DNA of 64,000 bases, taken from Glaciecola sp947496235. Lineage in GTDB: Bacteria > Pseudomonadota > Gammaproteobacteria > Enterobacterales > Alteromonadaceae. Where the stretch lies: NCBI RefSeq assembly GCF_050306235.1, contig NZ_JBLWFH010000006.1:62001-126000 (forward strand), in the 5' to 3' direction. The translations under genes were made by a program, and so were the position numbers. Below, in pieces: positions 34,596 to 44,595 of this stretch; within the stretch, counting starts at the first letter, position 1, and every line of letters begins with the position of its first letter. Below the pieces are notes generated by a model. It ran no database searches. It saw nothing but the letters and a program-made list of their open reading frames with translations, and was not told where the DNA came from.

Positions 34596-36788
34596 ATGAC
34601 CGACTATTTGCAAAAATTGGTGGAACATAAAGGCCTTGGCTCCGAATTTGTAGACGCTTGGGGAAAACCCGCCAAAATTGCACGCGAGAATCAATTAAGA
34701 ATTCTGCAAGCTATGGGATACGACCTGACAACACCTGAAAGTATTTCAGCTCAACTGATAGCTGAAGCAGAAACTGAATGGTTAACACAGCTAAATCCTG
34801 TCTATGTGTTAAGAAAAGAAAAGCTTTTAAGCTTTTCTGTACGAGTTTCCATTGATAACGCAGCGAAAGCGCACAATTTTAAAATTATCACCGAAAAAAA
34901 CGACAAGCTGAATGTGAAATTTGTGCCCGTTGATCATGAGCTGGTAGCAACCACTGAAATAGACGGCATTGAATATCAGCAATATTTAGTTTCAATAGAG
35001 CAAATCTTGCCATTGGGATATCACCAACTTGAACTTCATTTGGGCCGTAAAAAGCTTACCGAATCAAAGCTCATTCTTGCCCCTGCAACTTGTTATATTC
35101 CCCCTGAAATCAAAAAAGGGCGAAAGTTATGGGGCCTAAGTGTCCAATTATACTGTTTGAAAAGTCAACGCAATTGGGGAATTGGGGACTTTTCTGATTT
35201 AATTACGCTGGTAAAAGAAAGTGCTGAAAGAGGCGCCGATTTTATCGGTTTAAACCCTATTCACGCGCTATATCCTGCCAATCCTGACGCTTGCAGTCCA
35301 TACGGCCCCAGTTCTCGGCGTTGGTTGAATTATTTATATATAGATGTTGAGAAGGTGCCTGGCTTTGACGATGTCAAAGTGCATGATTTCATGCAGCAAA
35401 ATGACTATAGCGCTAAATTATCTCATCTACGCGCAACGGAATTTGTCGACTATGCTGGCGTTGCTGAGGCAAAGCTACCAGCCTTAGAATGTGTGTTTGA
35501 TTGTTTCTCCCAAAAGTATTTAGTTAAAAACACTAAATATAAAAAGGCGTTTGATAAGTTTGTTCAAGAAGGTGGTGATAGCTTACATAACCTCGCCGTT
35601 TTTGAAGCCTTACAGATGGATTTGAAACAACAAGGTAAACCGCATTGGGGCTGGCCAGTGTTTCCTGAAAACCTTAAAAATGCTCAGTCTAGCGCGGTAA
35701 AACGATTTGCTAAAAAAGCTGAACATCAGGTGTTATTTTACAAGTTTTTGCAATGGCAAGCGTTTGAACAATTTTGTTTGGCCAGTAAAGTTGCAGAAGA
35801 TGCGGGTATGTTAGTTGGTTTGTATAGAGATCTCGCGGTAGGTGTTAGCGATGGAAGCGCTGAGATATGGGGTAATAAAGATTTATACTGTACTCAAGTA
35901 AGTGTTGGCGCACCACCTGATATTCTTGGTCCGTTGGGACAAAAGTGGGGCCTTCCCCCCATGGATCCCGATGTGCTTTATCAACAAGCTTATGGGCCAA
36001 TTATTGAATTGTTTTCGGCCAACATGCAAGCCTCTGGCGCATTACGCATTGACCATGTAATGGCATTATTACGTTTATGGTGGGTACATAATAGTGACAC
36101 TGCAGATAAAGGGGTATATGTTAATTATCCAGTAGACGATTTATTAGCAATTTTGGCCTTAGAAAGCCAACGCAATAAGGCCTTGGTAATAGGAGAGGAT
36201 TTAGGCACAGTACCTGATGCAATTCGTGATAAATTAGCCGCTAACGGCGTGTATTCTTACCGAGTATTCTTCTTTGAACAGGCGGAAGATGGTGGTTTCT
36301 ATTCACCGTCGCATTATCCAGTACAGTCCATGGCGACTTTAACCACCCATGATATGCCAACACTTAGCGGCTTTTGGCATTGCGATGATTTTGTTTTGGG
36401 AAAAGAAGTTGGTGTGTATCCGGACGACGAAGTGCTGGCAGAATTGTATGATGATCGTCACGAAATGAAACAACAAATACTGGACAGTTTACATGGTCAC
36501 GGTAGTATCCCTGATTATATTAGTCGCGATGTAAATTATGTGGGAATGACTAAAGAATTAAATTTTGGTATGCAAACCCACATGGCATCTGGCTCTAGCG
36601 CGCTGCTTAGTTTACAGTTAGAAGATTGGTTACAAATGGATAAGCCTGTCAATATACCGGGCACCTTTAACGAGTATCCGAATTGGCGTAGAAAATTATC
36701 AAAAAATCTCGAAGATATTTTTTCTCAACCAGAGATTCAGCATCTTGCAAGCGAATTGACCCAAAAGCGTAGACAAGCAAGTAAATAA
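34596..36788 (+). CDS. malQ: 4-alpha-glucanotransferase (amylomaltase)
   Basis: GH77 disproportionating enzyme that rearranges alpha-1,4-glucans. 730 residues. After an N-terminal domain of about 165 residues, typical MalQ blocks appear: KLWGLSVQLYCLKSQRNWGIGDF, DFIGLNPIHALYP, GLYRDLAVGVSDG and GALRIDHVMAL, which carries the catalytic Asp nucleophile. VIGEDLGTVPD follows. First gene of malQ-glgB-glgX, with gaps of 18 and 4 bases. Confidence 0.96.
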   Translation: MTDYLQKLVEHKGLGSEFVDAWGKPAKIARENQLRILQAMGYDLTTPESISAQLIAEAETEWLTQLNPVYVLRKEKLLSFSVRVSIDNAAKAHNFKIITEKNDKLNVKFVPVDHELVATTEIDGIEYQQYLVSIEQILPLGYHQLELHLGRKKLTESKLILAPATCYIPPEIKKGRKLWGLSVQLYCLKSQRNWGIGDFSDLITLVKESAERGADFIGLNPIHALYPANPDACSPYGPSSRRWLNYLYIDVEKVPGFDDVKVHDFMQQNDYSAKLSHLRATEFVDYAGVAEAKLPALECVFDCFSQKYLVKNTKYKKAFDKFVQEGGDSLHNLAVFEALQMDLKQQGKPHWGWPVFPENLKNAQSSAVKRFAKKAEHQVLFYKFLQWQAFEQFCLASKVAEDAGMLVGLYRDLAVGVSDGSAEIWGNKDLYCTQVSVGAPPDILGPLGQKWGLPPMDPDVLYQQAYGPIIELFSANMQASGALRIDHVMALLRLWWVHNSDTADKGVYVNYPVDDLLAILALESQRNKALVIGEDLGTVPDAIRDKLAANGVYSYRVFFFEQAEDGGFYSPSHYPVQSMATLTTHDMPTLSGFWHCDDFVLGKEVGVYPDDEVLAELYDDRHEMKQQILDSLHGHGSIPDYISRDVNYVGMTKELNFGMQTHMASGSSALLSLQLEDWLQMDKPVNIPGTFNEYPNWRRKLSKNLEDIFSQPEIQHLASELTQKRRQASK

Positions 36789-36806
36789 AGATTTGTTGGA
36801 GTATTA

Positions 36807-38969
36807 ATGCATATAGCACAAAAACTGAGTGAAAGACGCTGTGATAATCCTTTTAGTGTACTAGGACATCATATTGAAATGGACCAAGTGACTATCCGCG
36901 TTTTTGTGCCTTCGGCAACAAAAATTAGCTTATCCAATACCAAAGGAAAATCTTTTTTAACCTTGGATGCAAAGGGAAATGGTATTTTCGAGGGAATTTG
37001 TGCCCTTAACAGTTTTCACTTCCCTTACCGTATAGAGGCAACTAGTGATAATGGTGAATTTAGCTTTATAGACCCATATCAATTTAAGGATGAAGCTTAT
37101 CACGCGGTGCATTTTATTGACCATTTACCCGACAACTTGTATCGACAAGCGGGTGCTCAATTAATTACGTCTGATTCAGGTGTCAAAGGTGTAAGGTTTG
37201 CAGTATTTGCACCTAATGCAAGTTCAGTTTCTGTGATCGGTAATTTTAATTACTGGGACAAAACTACCCATCAAATGCAAAAAACCAATATGGGTTTTTG
37301 GGTCTTGTTTGTGCCAGGCGTTAGAGCAGGGGATGAATATAAATTCGCGCTTAAAGATGCGAATAACAATGAACTCCCAGATAAAATGGATCCTCTTGGT
37401 TTTTACCATCATCAATATCCATCCCATGTATCAGTGGTTTATGATCACGAAGATTATCAGTGGCAAGACCAAGAATGGCAGACTAGAACGGGTGTCGACC
37501 ATTATCATTCTCCTATGAGTGTTTACGAGGTGCATTTGGGATCATGGAAGCGCCCCTGGGATCCTGAACGTCGCTATCTAAGCTATAGAGACCTTGCTTC
37601 CGATTTGATTGGGTATGTCTCCGAAATGGGGTATACCCATATCGAAGTTATGCCAGTATCTGAATATCCATTTGACGGTTCTTGGGGTTATCAACCGGTT
37701 GGTTTATTTGCCCCCACTAGTCGTTTTGGCGAACCTGACGATTTTAAATTTTTTGTCGATCAATGTCATAAAGCTGGCATAGGTGTCATCATAGATTGGG
37801 TTCCAGCACATTTTCCTGAAGATGATCATGGATTAGCAAAATTCGATGGTTCACACGTTTATGAATATGAAGATCCAAGAAAAGGTTGGCATCCAGACTG
37901 GAATTCCTGCATATATGATTTCGGCAAACAATCCGTACGTCAGTTTTTAGTTGCCAATGCCTTGTACTGGTTTGATAAATTTCATATTGATGGGATCCGC
38001 GTAGACGCCGTTGCTTCTATGTTATATTTGGACTATTCCCGCAAGGAAAACGAGTGGATCCCAAATGTTGATGGCGGAAATCATAATTATGAAGCCATTA
38101 GTTTATTGCAATGGATGAATACTGAAGTCTACAAAAAATTTCCTAATGCAATGACCATAGCGGAAGAATCTACTTCTTATCCTGGCGTGTCTCGACCAGT
38201 ATCTCAAGGCGGCTTAGGGTTTGGGTTTAAATGGAATATGGGCTGGATGCATGACACTTTAACTTATATTTCAAAAGATCCAGCTTACCGTTCGTATCAC
38301 CATTCAGATCTCACCTTCAGTATGGTGTATGCCTATGATGAAAATTTTGTATTGCCCATTTCTCACGACGAAGTAGTTCATGGAAAGGGCAGTATGTTGC
38401 AAAAGATGCCTGGGGATCCTTGGCAAAAATTTGCTAACTTGCGTGCTTATTTTAGTTTTATGTTTGCACATCCAGGTAAAAAATTGCATTTTATGGGCTG
38501 TGAAATAGCGCAATTCCAAGAATGGAATCACGATGGTCAATTAGATTGGGCAACACTTCAAGATCATAATCATCAAGGCGTTCAATCGATGTTTAAGGCT
38601 CTTAATCAGGTCTATCGTCAATTGGGCGCACTTCACCAGTTAGATCATGAACATAGAGGTTTTAGGTGGTTAGATTTGCATAATTCCGAACAAGCCATAA
38701 TTGCTTTCTTACGCTTTGATAACTCCGGCAAAGTGCCAGTAGTGGTGATTTGTAACTTTACGCCGGTGCCTCGACAATACATGCGCTTTGGGGTTCCTGA
38801 AAAAGGCCGGTATAGTCTGGTTTTCAATTCAGATCGTTCTGAATTTGGTGGTAGTAGTTATCCCGTTCAACAGCAGGTCCACAGCATTGATAATCCATGG
38901 CAAGAACAACCATTTAGTATTGAAATTGACATTCCGCCTCTAGCGACGGTGATGTTTACTTTGGATTAA
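36807..38969 (+). CDS. glgB: 1,4-alpha-glucan branching enzyme
   Basis: GH13 enzyme that introduces alpha-1,6 branches. 720 residues (E. coli 728). N1 and CBM48 domains (about 1-210, with VRFAVFAPNASSVSVIGNFN), then the GH13 barrel. FDGSWGYQP, DGIRVDAVASML (nucleophile Asp), IAEESTSYPGVSRP (acid Glu) and the later SHDEVVHGKGS are the four conserved regions. Part of malQ-glgB-glgX; glgC and glgA are not in the window. Confidence 0.97.
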   Translation: MHIAQKLSERRCDNPFSVLGHHIEMDQVTIRVFVPSATKISLSNTKGKSFLTLDAKGNGIFEGICALNSFHFPYRIEATSDNGEFSFIDPYQFKDEAYHAVHFIDHLPDNLYRQAGAQLITSDSGVKGVRFAVFAPNASSVSVIGNFNYWDKTTHQMQKTNMGFWVLFVPGVRAGDEYKFALKDANNNELPDKMDPLGFYHHQYPSHVSVVYDHEDYQWQDQEWQTRTGVDHYHSPMSVYEVHLGSWKRPWDPERRYLSYRDLASDLIGYVSEMGYTHIEVMPVSEYPFDGSWGYQPVGLFAPTSRFGEPDDFKFFVDQCHKAGIGVIIDWVPAHFPEDDHGLAKFDGSHVYEYEDPRKGWHPDWNSCIYDFGKQSVRQFLVANALYWFDKFHIDGIRVDAVASMLYLDYSRKENEWIPNVDGGNHNYEAISLLQWMNTEVYKKFPNAMTIAEESTSYPGVSRPVSQGGLGFGFKWNMGWMHDTLTYISKDPAYRSYHHSDLTFSMVYAYDENFVLPISHDEVVHGKGSMLQKMPGDPWQKFANLRAYFSFMFAHPGKKLHFMGCEIAQFQEWNHDGQLDWATLQDHNHQGVQSMFKALNQVYRQLGALHQLDHEHRGFRWLDLHNSEQAIIAFLRFDNSGKVPVVVICNFTPVPRQYMRFGVPEKGRYSLVFNSDRSEFGGSSYPVQQQVHSIDNPWQEQPFSIEIDIPPLATVMFTLD

Positions 38970-38973
38970 CAAT

Positions 38974-41064
38974 ATGCAAAAGCAGACGTCGACGCAGCAT
39001 CAGCTTGTTAAAGGACATCTCCATCCGCTGGGTGCTACCCTTACAGCCAGAGGTTGTAATTTTTCTATTTACTGTCCAGATGCGGCACAGGTGTTTATTT
39101 GTTTATTTGATCCTGACGAAAATGAAATTGCCCAAGTTGCCTTAACTCAACGTATTCAATCTAAGTGGTTTGGTGAAATTACCAATGTTAAAGAGGGTGA
39201 TCTCTACGGTATTAGAGTTACACCAAAGCCACATAAACATAATATCGGTTGCAGCAAAGAAAAGCTCTTAATAGACCCCTATGCTAAGCAATTAAATAGA
39301 CCACTGCATTGGGAGCCTAGTTTATATGAAGGCGACAGCAGTCAAATGGTGCCTAAAGCCATCATTATTGATCCCTTAAAGATAAATGCAAAGCCTGTGA
39401 CTTGTTCAGTTCCCGAACCAAGCAGTCAGTCCATCTACAGTCAACGCGTTGTTTATGAAGCCCATGTGAAAGGGCTTTCAAAGTTACATCCAGAAGTACC
39501 AGAAGACTTAAGAGGTACCTATCTAGGCGCTTGTCATCCCGCAATAATTAAACACTTGCAACAAATGGGTGTGACCACTATCCAGTTTTTGCCGATTATG
39601 GCTTTTATGCCTGAACCTTTTTTGTTTAATAAAAAGCTGACTAACTATTGGGGATACAACCCGATTAACTTTTTTGCGCCAGAACCCAGATATGCCATAA
39701 AGGATGCTGTCAAAGAATGTTATGAAATGATTTCCAGTTTCAAACAAGCAGGCATAGAAGTCATATTAGACGTGGTATTTAACCATACAGCCGAAGCTGG
39801 TGCAGATGGCCCTGTTTTAAGCTTCAAGGGGCTTTGTTGTGATCATGCTTATTTGATTGAGCATCAGGATGAATCAGATACCCCAAGTTTTGATAATTAC
39901 AGTGGTTGCGGTAATACAATTAAAGTGTCTGATACCTACATGATGAATTTGATTATTGATGCCATGCGATATTGGGTCAATACCATGGGAGTTGCTGGAT
40001 TTAGGTTTGACTTAGCTGCGACGCTTGGAAGAGAAGTGTTTGATTTTCGTAACAACGCTACCTTTTTCAAAATCATCCAACAAGATCCTTTACTAAATAA
40101 AGTCATGTTGATAGCTGAACCTTGGGATATTGGCCCTGGCGGTTATCAGTTAGGGCAATTCCCTGCGACTTGGCATGAAGTAAATGATAAGTTTAGAGAC
40201 ACTGTCAGAGGCTTTTGGCGAGGGGACAAGGGACTAAAAGGAGACTTTGCGACTCGCTTGATGGGAAGCCGAGATATATTCAAAAAAACCAAACGTCCAA
40301 TGTTGGCCAGTATCAATAATGTGACTTATCATGATGGTTTTACCTTGCATGATTTGGTGTCTTATGAGCATAAACATAATGATGCTAACTTAGAAAATAA
40401 TAGAGACGGACATAACCATAATTTATCAGCCAATTATGGTATTGAAGGAGATACCGACGATAAAGCAATATTGGATGTCCGATTTCAACAAAAGCGTAAT
40501 CTATTCGCCACTCTGGTGTTGAGTCAGGGCAGCGTTCATCTTTTAGGTGGCGATGAATTAAGTAAGACGCAGCGTGGAAATAATAACGCTTACTGCCAAG
40601 ATAACAGCATGAATTATCTGCATTGGGATCTAAAGCCAAGAGAACATGCGTTTCTTGACTACTGTAGATACGTAATCGCGTTGAGGAAACAATATCCCTT
40701 GCTACAAATAATGCATTTTGATGATGATCAATTTGCCAACAATATTAATGTGAAATTCGCAGACTGGTATCGAAGAGATGGTAGTCATAAAACAGATATT
40801 GATTGGGTAAACCATGAACACCATTGTTTTGCTCTTCATCTGGTCGGTAATGCATCGGTCGACAAGCAAGAATGGTTATTTTGTTTCAATAGTGCTGTTA
40901 CTGCCAAGGAATATAGTTTACCGCCTTTGCAAGAGAGTAAAAACTGGTCATGCGTATTAGATACCAGTAAAGAGCACCTGAATGAAATGCAAAATCAAAG
41001 CATAAGTAGTAGCTTTGAAATGCCTGCCCGCAGTTTCAAATTATTGTTAAAACTGAACTCTTAA
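38974..41064 (+). CDS. glgX: Glycogen debranching enzyme GlgX
   Basis: GH13 isoamylase-type enzyme that removes limit-dextrin branches from glycogen. 696 residues. CBM48-like N-terminal domain, then LDVVFNHTAE, GFRFDLAATLGRE (nucleophile Asp), MLIAEPWDIGPGGYQLG (acid Glu) and NNVTYHDGFTLHDLVSY. The ATG is four bases after the glgB stop. A 13-bp inverted repeat follows the stop. Confidence 0.95.
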   Translation: MQKQTSTQHQLVKGHLHPLGATLTARGCNFSIYCPDAAQVFICLFDPDENEIAQVALTQRIQSKWFGEITNVKEGDLYGIRVTPKPHKHNIGCSKEKLLIDPYAKQLNRPLHWEPSLYEGDSSQMVPKAIIIDPLKINAKPVTCSVPEPSSQSIYSQRVVYEAHVKGLSKLHPEVPEDLRGTYLGACHPAIIKHLQQMGVTTIQFLPIMAFMPEPFLFNKKLTNYWGYNPINFFAPEPRYAIKDAVKECYEMISSFKQAGIEVILDVVFNHTAEAGADGPVLSFKGLCCDHAYLIEHQDESDTPSFDNYSGCGNTIKVSDTYMMNLIIDAMRYWVNTMGVAGFRFDLAATLGREVFDFRNNATFFKIIQQDPLLNKVMLIAEPWDIGPGGYQLGQFPATWHEVNDKFRDTVRGFWRGDKGLKGDFATRLMGSRDIFKKTKRPMLASINNVTYHDGFTLHDLVSYEHKHNDANLENNRDGHNHNLSANYGIEGDTDDKAILDVRFQQKRNLFATLVLSQGSVHLLGGDELSKTQRGNNNAYCQDNSMNYLHWDLKPREHAFLDYCRYVIALRKQYPLLQIMHFDDDQFANNINVKFADWYRRDGSHKTDIDWVNHEHHCFALHLVGNASVDKQEWLFCFNSAVTAKEYSLPPLQESKNWSCVLDTSKEHLNEMQNQSISSSFEMPARSFKLLLKLNS

Positions 41065-41096
41065 ACAGGTTTTCGAGAATACAAATATCTAAGAGA

Positions 41097-41136
41097 TAAA
41101 CGTTTTTATACTGTAATGTTCAGATAAAGACGTTTA
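41097..41136. repeat. Inverted repeat between glgX and msrB
   Basis: 13-base arms (41097-41109 and 41124-41136) with one G-T wobble and a 14-base loop. There is no following T-run, so it is not a standard terminator. It may be a 3'-end structure of glgX or an operator for msrB. Confidence 0.55.
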
Positions 41137-41197
41137 CTTTATGAAAGTATCGTTCCCCTAATCATCATAAACCAAGCACAAATAGTGGAGAAATCTG

Positions 41198-41584
41198 ATG
41201 GCAAATGATTCTGATAACTATAAAGAAAAACTGACAGAAGAAGAATACCGCGTTACTCGTCTCAAAGGTACAGAGCTCCCATTTACAGGCGAATTTTTGC
41301 ACAATGAAAAGACCGGCGAATATTTTTGTAAATGTTGCGGCGCCAAATTGTTTTCCTCAGAAAGTAAATTTGATGCTGGCTGCGGATGGCCATCGTTTTA
41401 TCAGCAGACTTCTGATAACAATGTTAAATATGAGCAAGATAATAGTCACGGAATGTCCCGCATCGAAATTCTATGCAAGCAATGTGATGCACATTTAGGT
41501 CATGTATTTGATGATGGTCCAGCACCAACGGGGAAACGCTATTGCGTTAATTCAGTGTCTTTAACTTTTTCAGAGCAAAACTAA
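41198..41584 (+). CDS. msrB: Peptide-methionine (R)-S-oxide reductase
   Basis: Repairs methionine R-sulphoxide. 128 residues. Zinc is bound by CKCCGAKLF and CKQCDAHLGH; catalytic Cys is in GKRYCVNSVSL near residue 117. FDAGCGWPSFYQ is the substrate pocket. A GGAGAAA ribosome binding site precedes the ATG. It stands alone with a strong terminator about 60 bases downstream. Confidence 0.96.
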   Translation: MANDSDNYKEKLTEEEYRVTRLKGTELPFTGEFLHNEKTGEYFCKCCGAKLFSSESKFDAGCGWPSFYQQTSDNNVKYEQDNSHGMSRIEILCKQCDAHLGHVFDDGPAPTGKRYCVNSVSLTFSEQN

Positions 41585-41618
41585 GAATATAAAAAGTATA
41601 TAAGACCAAATTATTAGA

Positions 41619-41633
41619 TGTAAATTTATTACA
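41619..41633. promoter_or_regulatory. HexR-like palindrome after msrB
   Basis: TGTAAATTTATTACA has both HexR half-sites (TGTAA and TTACA) intact. It lies before the terminator at 41644-41672 and about 230 bases upstream of the second GAPDH, so its target is uncertain. Confidence 0.4.
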
Positions 41634-41643
41634 TAAAATCTCT

Positions 41644-41672
41644 AAAAAGGCATTGAAAAATGCCTTTTTTTT
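41644..41672 (+). terminator. Terminator after msrB
   Basis: AAAAAGGCATT (41644-41654), loop GAAA, AATGCCTTTTT (41659-41669) with three more T. Confidence 0.9.
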
Positions 41673-41863
41673 GGTCTTTGATTAATTAAAAATTTACATT
41701 GTTCTTAATTTACGGATATTTAGGAAGGATTTTTAGCTTCTTGGTTGTTGTGAAACTCATACTGTAATATTTCAACAATTTGGCTAATTTAAAAACTTTC
41801 TTTAGAATGCGCCCCAGCAACACCTTAGATAGCAACCTCTTAATACACAAATGGGTAAAGGAA

Positions 41864-43312
41864 ATGAATCAGCAGTTTGAACAGGAATTACAAAATAGTT
41901 GGCAAGAGCGTCAGGAATACGCTGAGCGTATGCTACCAATTATCGGACGTTTGTATCGTAACAATGCGGTAGAAATAAGCTTGTACGGCAGAAGTTTATT
42001 AAATGCTAATGCCATTGACGTGATTAAATCGCATAGAAAAGTTCGTTTGTTTGAAGGCAGTAAACTTAAATTAAGAGATAGCTGGCCAGTATTAGAAATT
42101 GTCGAAAAATTGTCTCTTTCTCCTTGCGAAGTCGATATAGGCAAGCTTGCTTATGATTACCTTACAAAAGTCGATTCTGCTTCGGTATCTCTTGAAGACT
42201 ATGTAAAAGAACAATTGTCTTCAGTGCTAAGTAAACAGGATGAACAAAAACCAAGAGATGTGGTTTTGTATGGTTTTGGCCGAATAGGGCGTTTAATGGC
42301 GCGCTTACTGATCGAGCGTCAAGGTAAGGCTAATAAACTACGTCTAAGAGCTATAGTGGTTCGGGGTGGTAAAGAAGGTGATTTAGAAAAGAGAGCATCT
42401 TTGTTGCGTCGAGATTCTGTACATGGTCCATTTTTAGGCAGTATTACCATTGATAAAGAGCGTAATGCAATTAAAGCAAACGGTAGTTACATTCAGGTTA
42501 TTTATGCCAATCATCCAAGTGAAGTCGATTACACCAAATACGGTATAGAAGACGCTTTGATCTGCGATAATACTGGTGTTTGGCGCGATCGCGATGGTTT
42601 ATCTCAGCACCTAACCTCAAAAGGCGCTGCAAAAGTGTTGTTAACTGCACCAGGTAAAGGTGATATCAAGAATATTGTGTATGGTGTTAATCACGGCGAT
42701 ATTGAACCTCAAGACACAGTACTTTCTGCCGCAAGTTGTACAACAAACGCAATTACGCCAACCTTAAAGGCGTTAGATTCAGAATACGGCATTGTTAACG
42801 GTCATGTTGAAACTGTGCATGCTTTTACCAATGACCAAAATCTTATTGATAACTTCCATAAAGCAGATCGCCGAGGGCGTGCAGCACCATTGAACATGGT
42901 AATCACTGAAACTGGTGCGGCCAAAGCAGTAGCAAAAGCCTATCCAAAGCTTGAAGGAAAACTAACAGGTAATGCGATTCGAGTGCCAACGCCCAATGTG
43001 TCTATGGCAATTCTCAATCTAAACTTGGAAAATGAAGTAACCAAAGAGGGAATTAACGAATACTTGCAAAAAACATCATTATTCTCTCCGCTACAACATC
43101 AAATAGACTTTACTGCATCTAAAGAAATTGTATCTACTGATCTTGTAGGTACTTCTGCCGCTGGCATAGTCGACTCTCAAGCAACCATAGTGTCAGGTAA
43201 TAGAGCGACTATTTATTTATGGTATGACAATGAGTTTGGTTACAGCTGTCAGGTACTTCGTGTTTTACGTGATATGGCTGAACTTGAAATTCCAGTATTG
43301 CCAAAAGCTTAA
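41864..43312 (+). CDS. Second, long-form glyceraldehyde-3-phosphate dehydrogenase
   Basis: 482 residues from the ATG at 41864: about 125 N-terminal helical residues (QERQEYAERMLPIIGRLYRNN and following) precede a GAPDH core. Core motifs: VLYGFGRIGRLMARLL for NAD(P), Cys292 in SAASCTTNAITP, and WYDNEFGYSCQVLRVL at the end. Frames open further upstream (TTG 41780, ATG 41807), but the chosen start gives the length usual for this class in Vibrio and Shewanella relatives. It may serve gluconeogenesis or NADP-linked flux, by analogy only. Monocistronic, with its own terminator. Confidence 0.9.
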   Translation: MNQQFEQELQNSWQERQEYAERMLPIIGRLYRNNAVEISLYGRSLLNANAIDVIKSHRKVRLFEGSKLKLRDSWPVLEIVEKLSLSPCEVDIGKLAYDYLTKVDSASVSLEDYVKEQLSSVLSKQDEQKPRDVVLYGFGRIGRLMARLLIERQGKANKLRLRAIVVRGGKEGDLEKRASLLRRDSVHGPFLGSITIDKERNAIKANGSYIQVIYANHPSEVDYTKYGIEDALICDNTGVWRDRDGLSQHLTSKGAAKVLLTAPGKGDIKNIVYGVNHGDIEPQDTVLSAASCTTNAITPTLKALDSEYGIVNGHVETVHAFTNDQNLIDNFHKADRRGRAAPLNMVITETGAAKAVAKAYPKLEGKLTGNAIRVPTPNVSMAILNLNLENEVTKEGINEYLQKTSLFSPLQHQIDFTASKEIVSTDLVGTSAAGIVDSQATIVSGNRATIYLWYDNEFGYSCQVLRVLRDMAELEIPVLPKA

Positions 43313-43333
43313 TTAAATAACAGTTCCAACCTT

Positions 43334-43365
43334 GGTCGCTCCTTTCGTTGAAGAGCGGCCTTTTT
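43334..43365 (+). terminator. Terminator after the second GAPDH
   Basis: GGTCGCTC (43334-43341) pairs with GAGCGGCC (43353-43360), one wobble pair, 11-base loop, then five T. Confidence 0.75.
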
Positions 43366-43433
43366 AATTTTCAGTTTTCCAATATTTCTTTGTCTGCTAA
43401 TATTCTAAAATCCATTTCGATGTAGGCATAACA

Positions 43434-44567
43434 ATGACAATTACTATAAATAGCCAATTCGATAGCGGGAATATTGAAGTCATTACGGCAGATGCGGCTT
43501 CAAATATCCAATTACGCATCAAAAAAGATAATCAATCTGATTTTTATCAATGGTTTCATTTTAAAATGCACTCAAAGGCATTTGAAGAACATAGCTTTAA
43601 AATACTGGACTTAGCGGCTTCCGCATATCCAGATGGATGGAAAGATTATAAGGTTGCTGTTAGCTATGACAGATCCACTTGGTTTCGTGTTGATACTGAA
43701 TTTGATGGTGACAATCTCACATTCTCATTTACCCCAGAGTGTGAAAGCGTCTACTTCGCCTATTTTGCACCATACAGCTATGAACGCCATCTAGACCTTA
43801 TTGGCTCGGCGCAAACATCTGATAATTGTCGACATGAATTATTGGGCTTAACCATTGATGGACGTGAGCTCAATATGCTTGTTGCTGGCGATGAATCTAC
43901 AGCGAAGCAAAAAATATGGGTGATCGCACGTCAACACCCTGGTGAAACCATGGCCGAATGGTTAATGGAAGGTTTAATTTCGCGATTATTAGATGCTCAA
44001 GATGGCGTAGCAAGAGAACTGCTACAAGACGCTGTTTTTTACTTAGTACCCAATATGAATCCAGACGGGGCATATCGAGGACATCTACGAACCAATGCGG
44101 CTGGAAGAAACCTTAATCGAGAATGGCAAACACCCAGTGAAGAATTTAGCCCTGAAGTTTATTATGTAATGCAAAAAATGCAGCACACAGGAGTTGACCT
44201 TTTCCTTGATATTCATGGGGATGAGGCGTTGCCTTACAACTTTGTTGCTGGCTCTGAAGGGAATCCAAGTTACTCAGAACGTATACAAAACCTTGAAAAC
44301 CTGTTTAAATCTACTTTGTTAGCGACTACGCCTGAGTTTCAAGACACTTTTGGGTACGAAAAGGATGCACCAGGCGAGGCAAACTTAACCATAGCGACAA
44401 ATGCTGTAGGTGAAAAATTTGAATGCCTTTCTTATACCTTAGAAATGCCATTTAAAGATAATGCCAATTTACCTGATCCTGTATTAGGCTGGTCTCCAAT
44501 CAGGTGTATGCAGTTAGGTGAAGATTTATTAGTCGCTATAAGAGCTGTAGCCGACAAACTTAGATAA
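43434..44567 (+). CDS. M14-family zinc carboxypeptidase, cytosolic CCP-like
   Basis: 377 residues, no signal peptide. N-terminal beta-sandwich (about 1-125), then the M14 domain. Zinc ligands His168 and Glu171 in RQHPGETMAEW and His261 in DIHGDEALPYNF; substrate-binding NPDGAYRGHLRTNAAGRNLNREW lies between. LSYTLEMPFKD near the end probably holds the catalytic Glu. This is the cytosolic-carboxypeptidase (M14D-like) bacterial group; its substrate is unknown. It sits 28 bases before the symporter gene. Confidence 0.9.
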   Translation: MTITINSQFDSGNIEVITADAASNIQLRIKKDNQSDFYQWFHFKMHSKAFEEHSFKILDLAASAYPDGWKDYKVAVSYDRSTWFRVDTEFDGDNLTFSFTPECESVYFAYFAPYSYERHLDLIGSAQTSDNCRHELLGLTIDGRELNMLVAGDESTAKQKIWVIARQHPGETMAEWLMEGLISRLLDAQDGVARELLQDAVFYLVPNMNPDGAYRGHLRTNAAGRNLNREWQTPSEEFSPEVYYVMQKMQHTGVDLFLDIHGDEALPYNFVAGSEGNPSYSERIQNLENLFKSTLLATTPEFQDTFGYEKDAPGEANLTIATNAVGEKFECLSYTLEMPFKDNANLPDPVLGWSPIRCMQLGEDLLVAIRAVADKLR

Positions 44568-44595
44568 AATAACAATAATTAAAGGAACTTCTCTT

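Noticed and set aside
41780..41863. N-terminal extension of the second GAPDH from TTG 41780
   Set aside because: Would add 28 residues not matching the usual start of the class; ATG 41864 gives a typical length.
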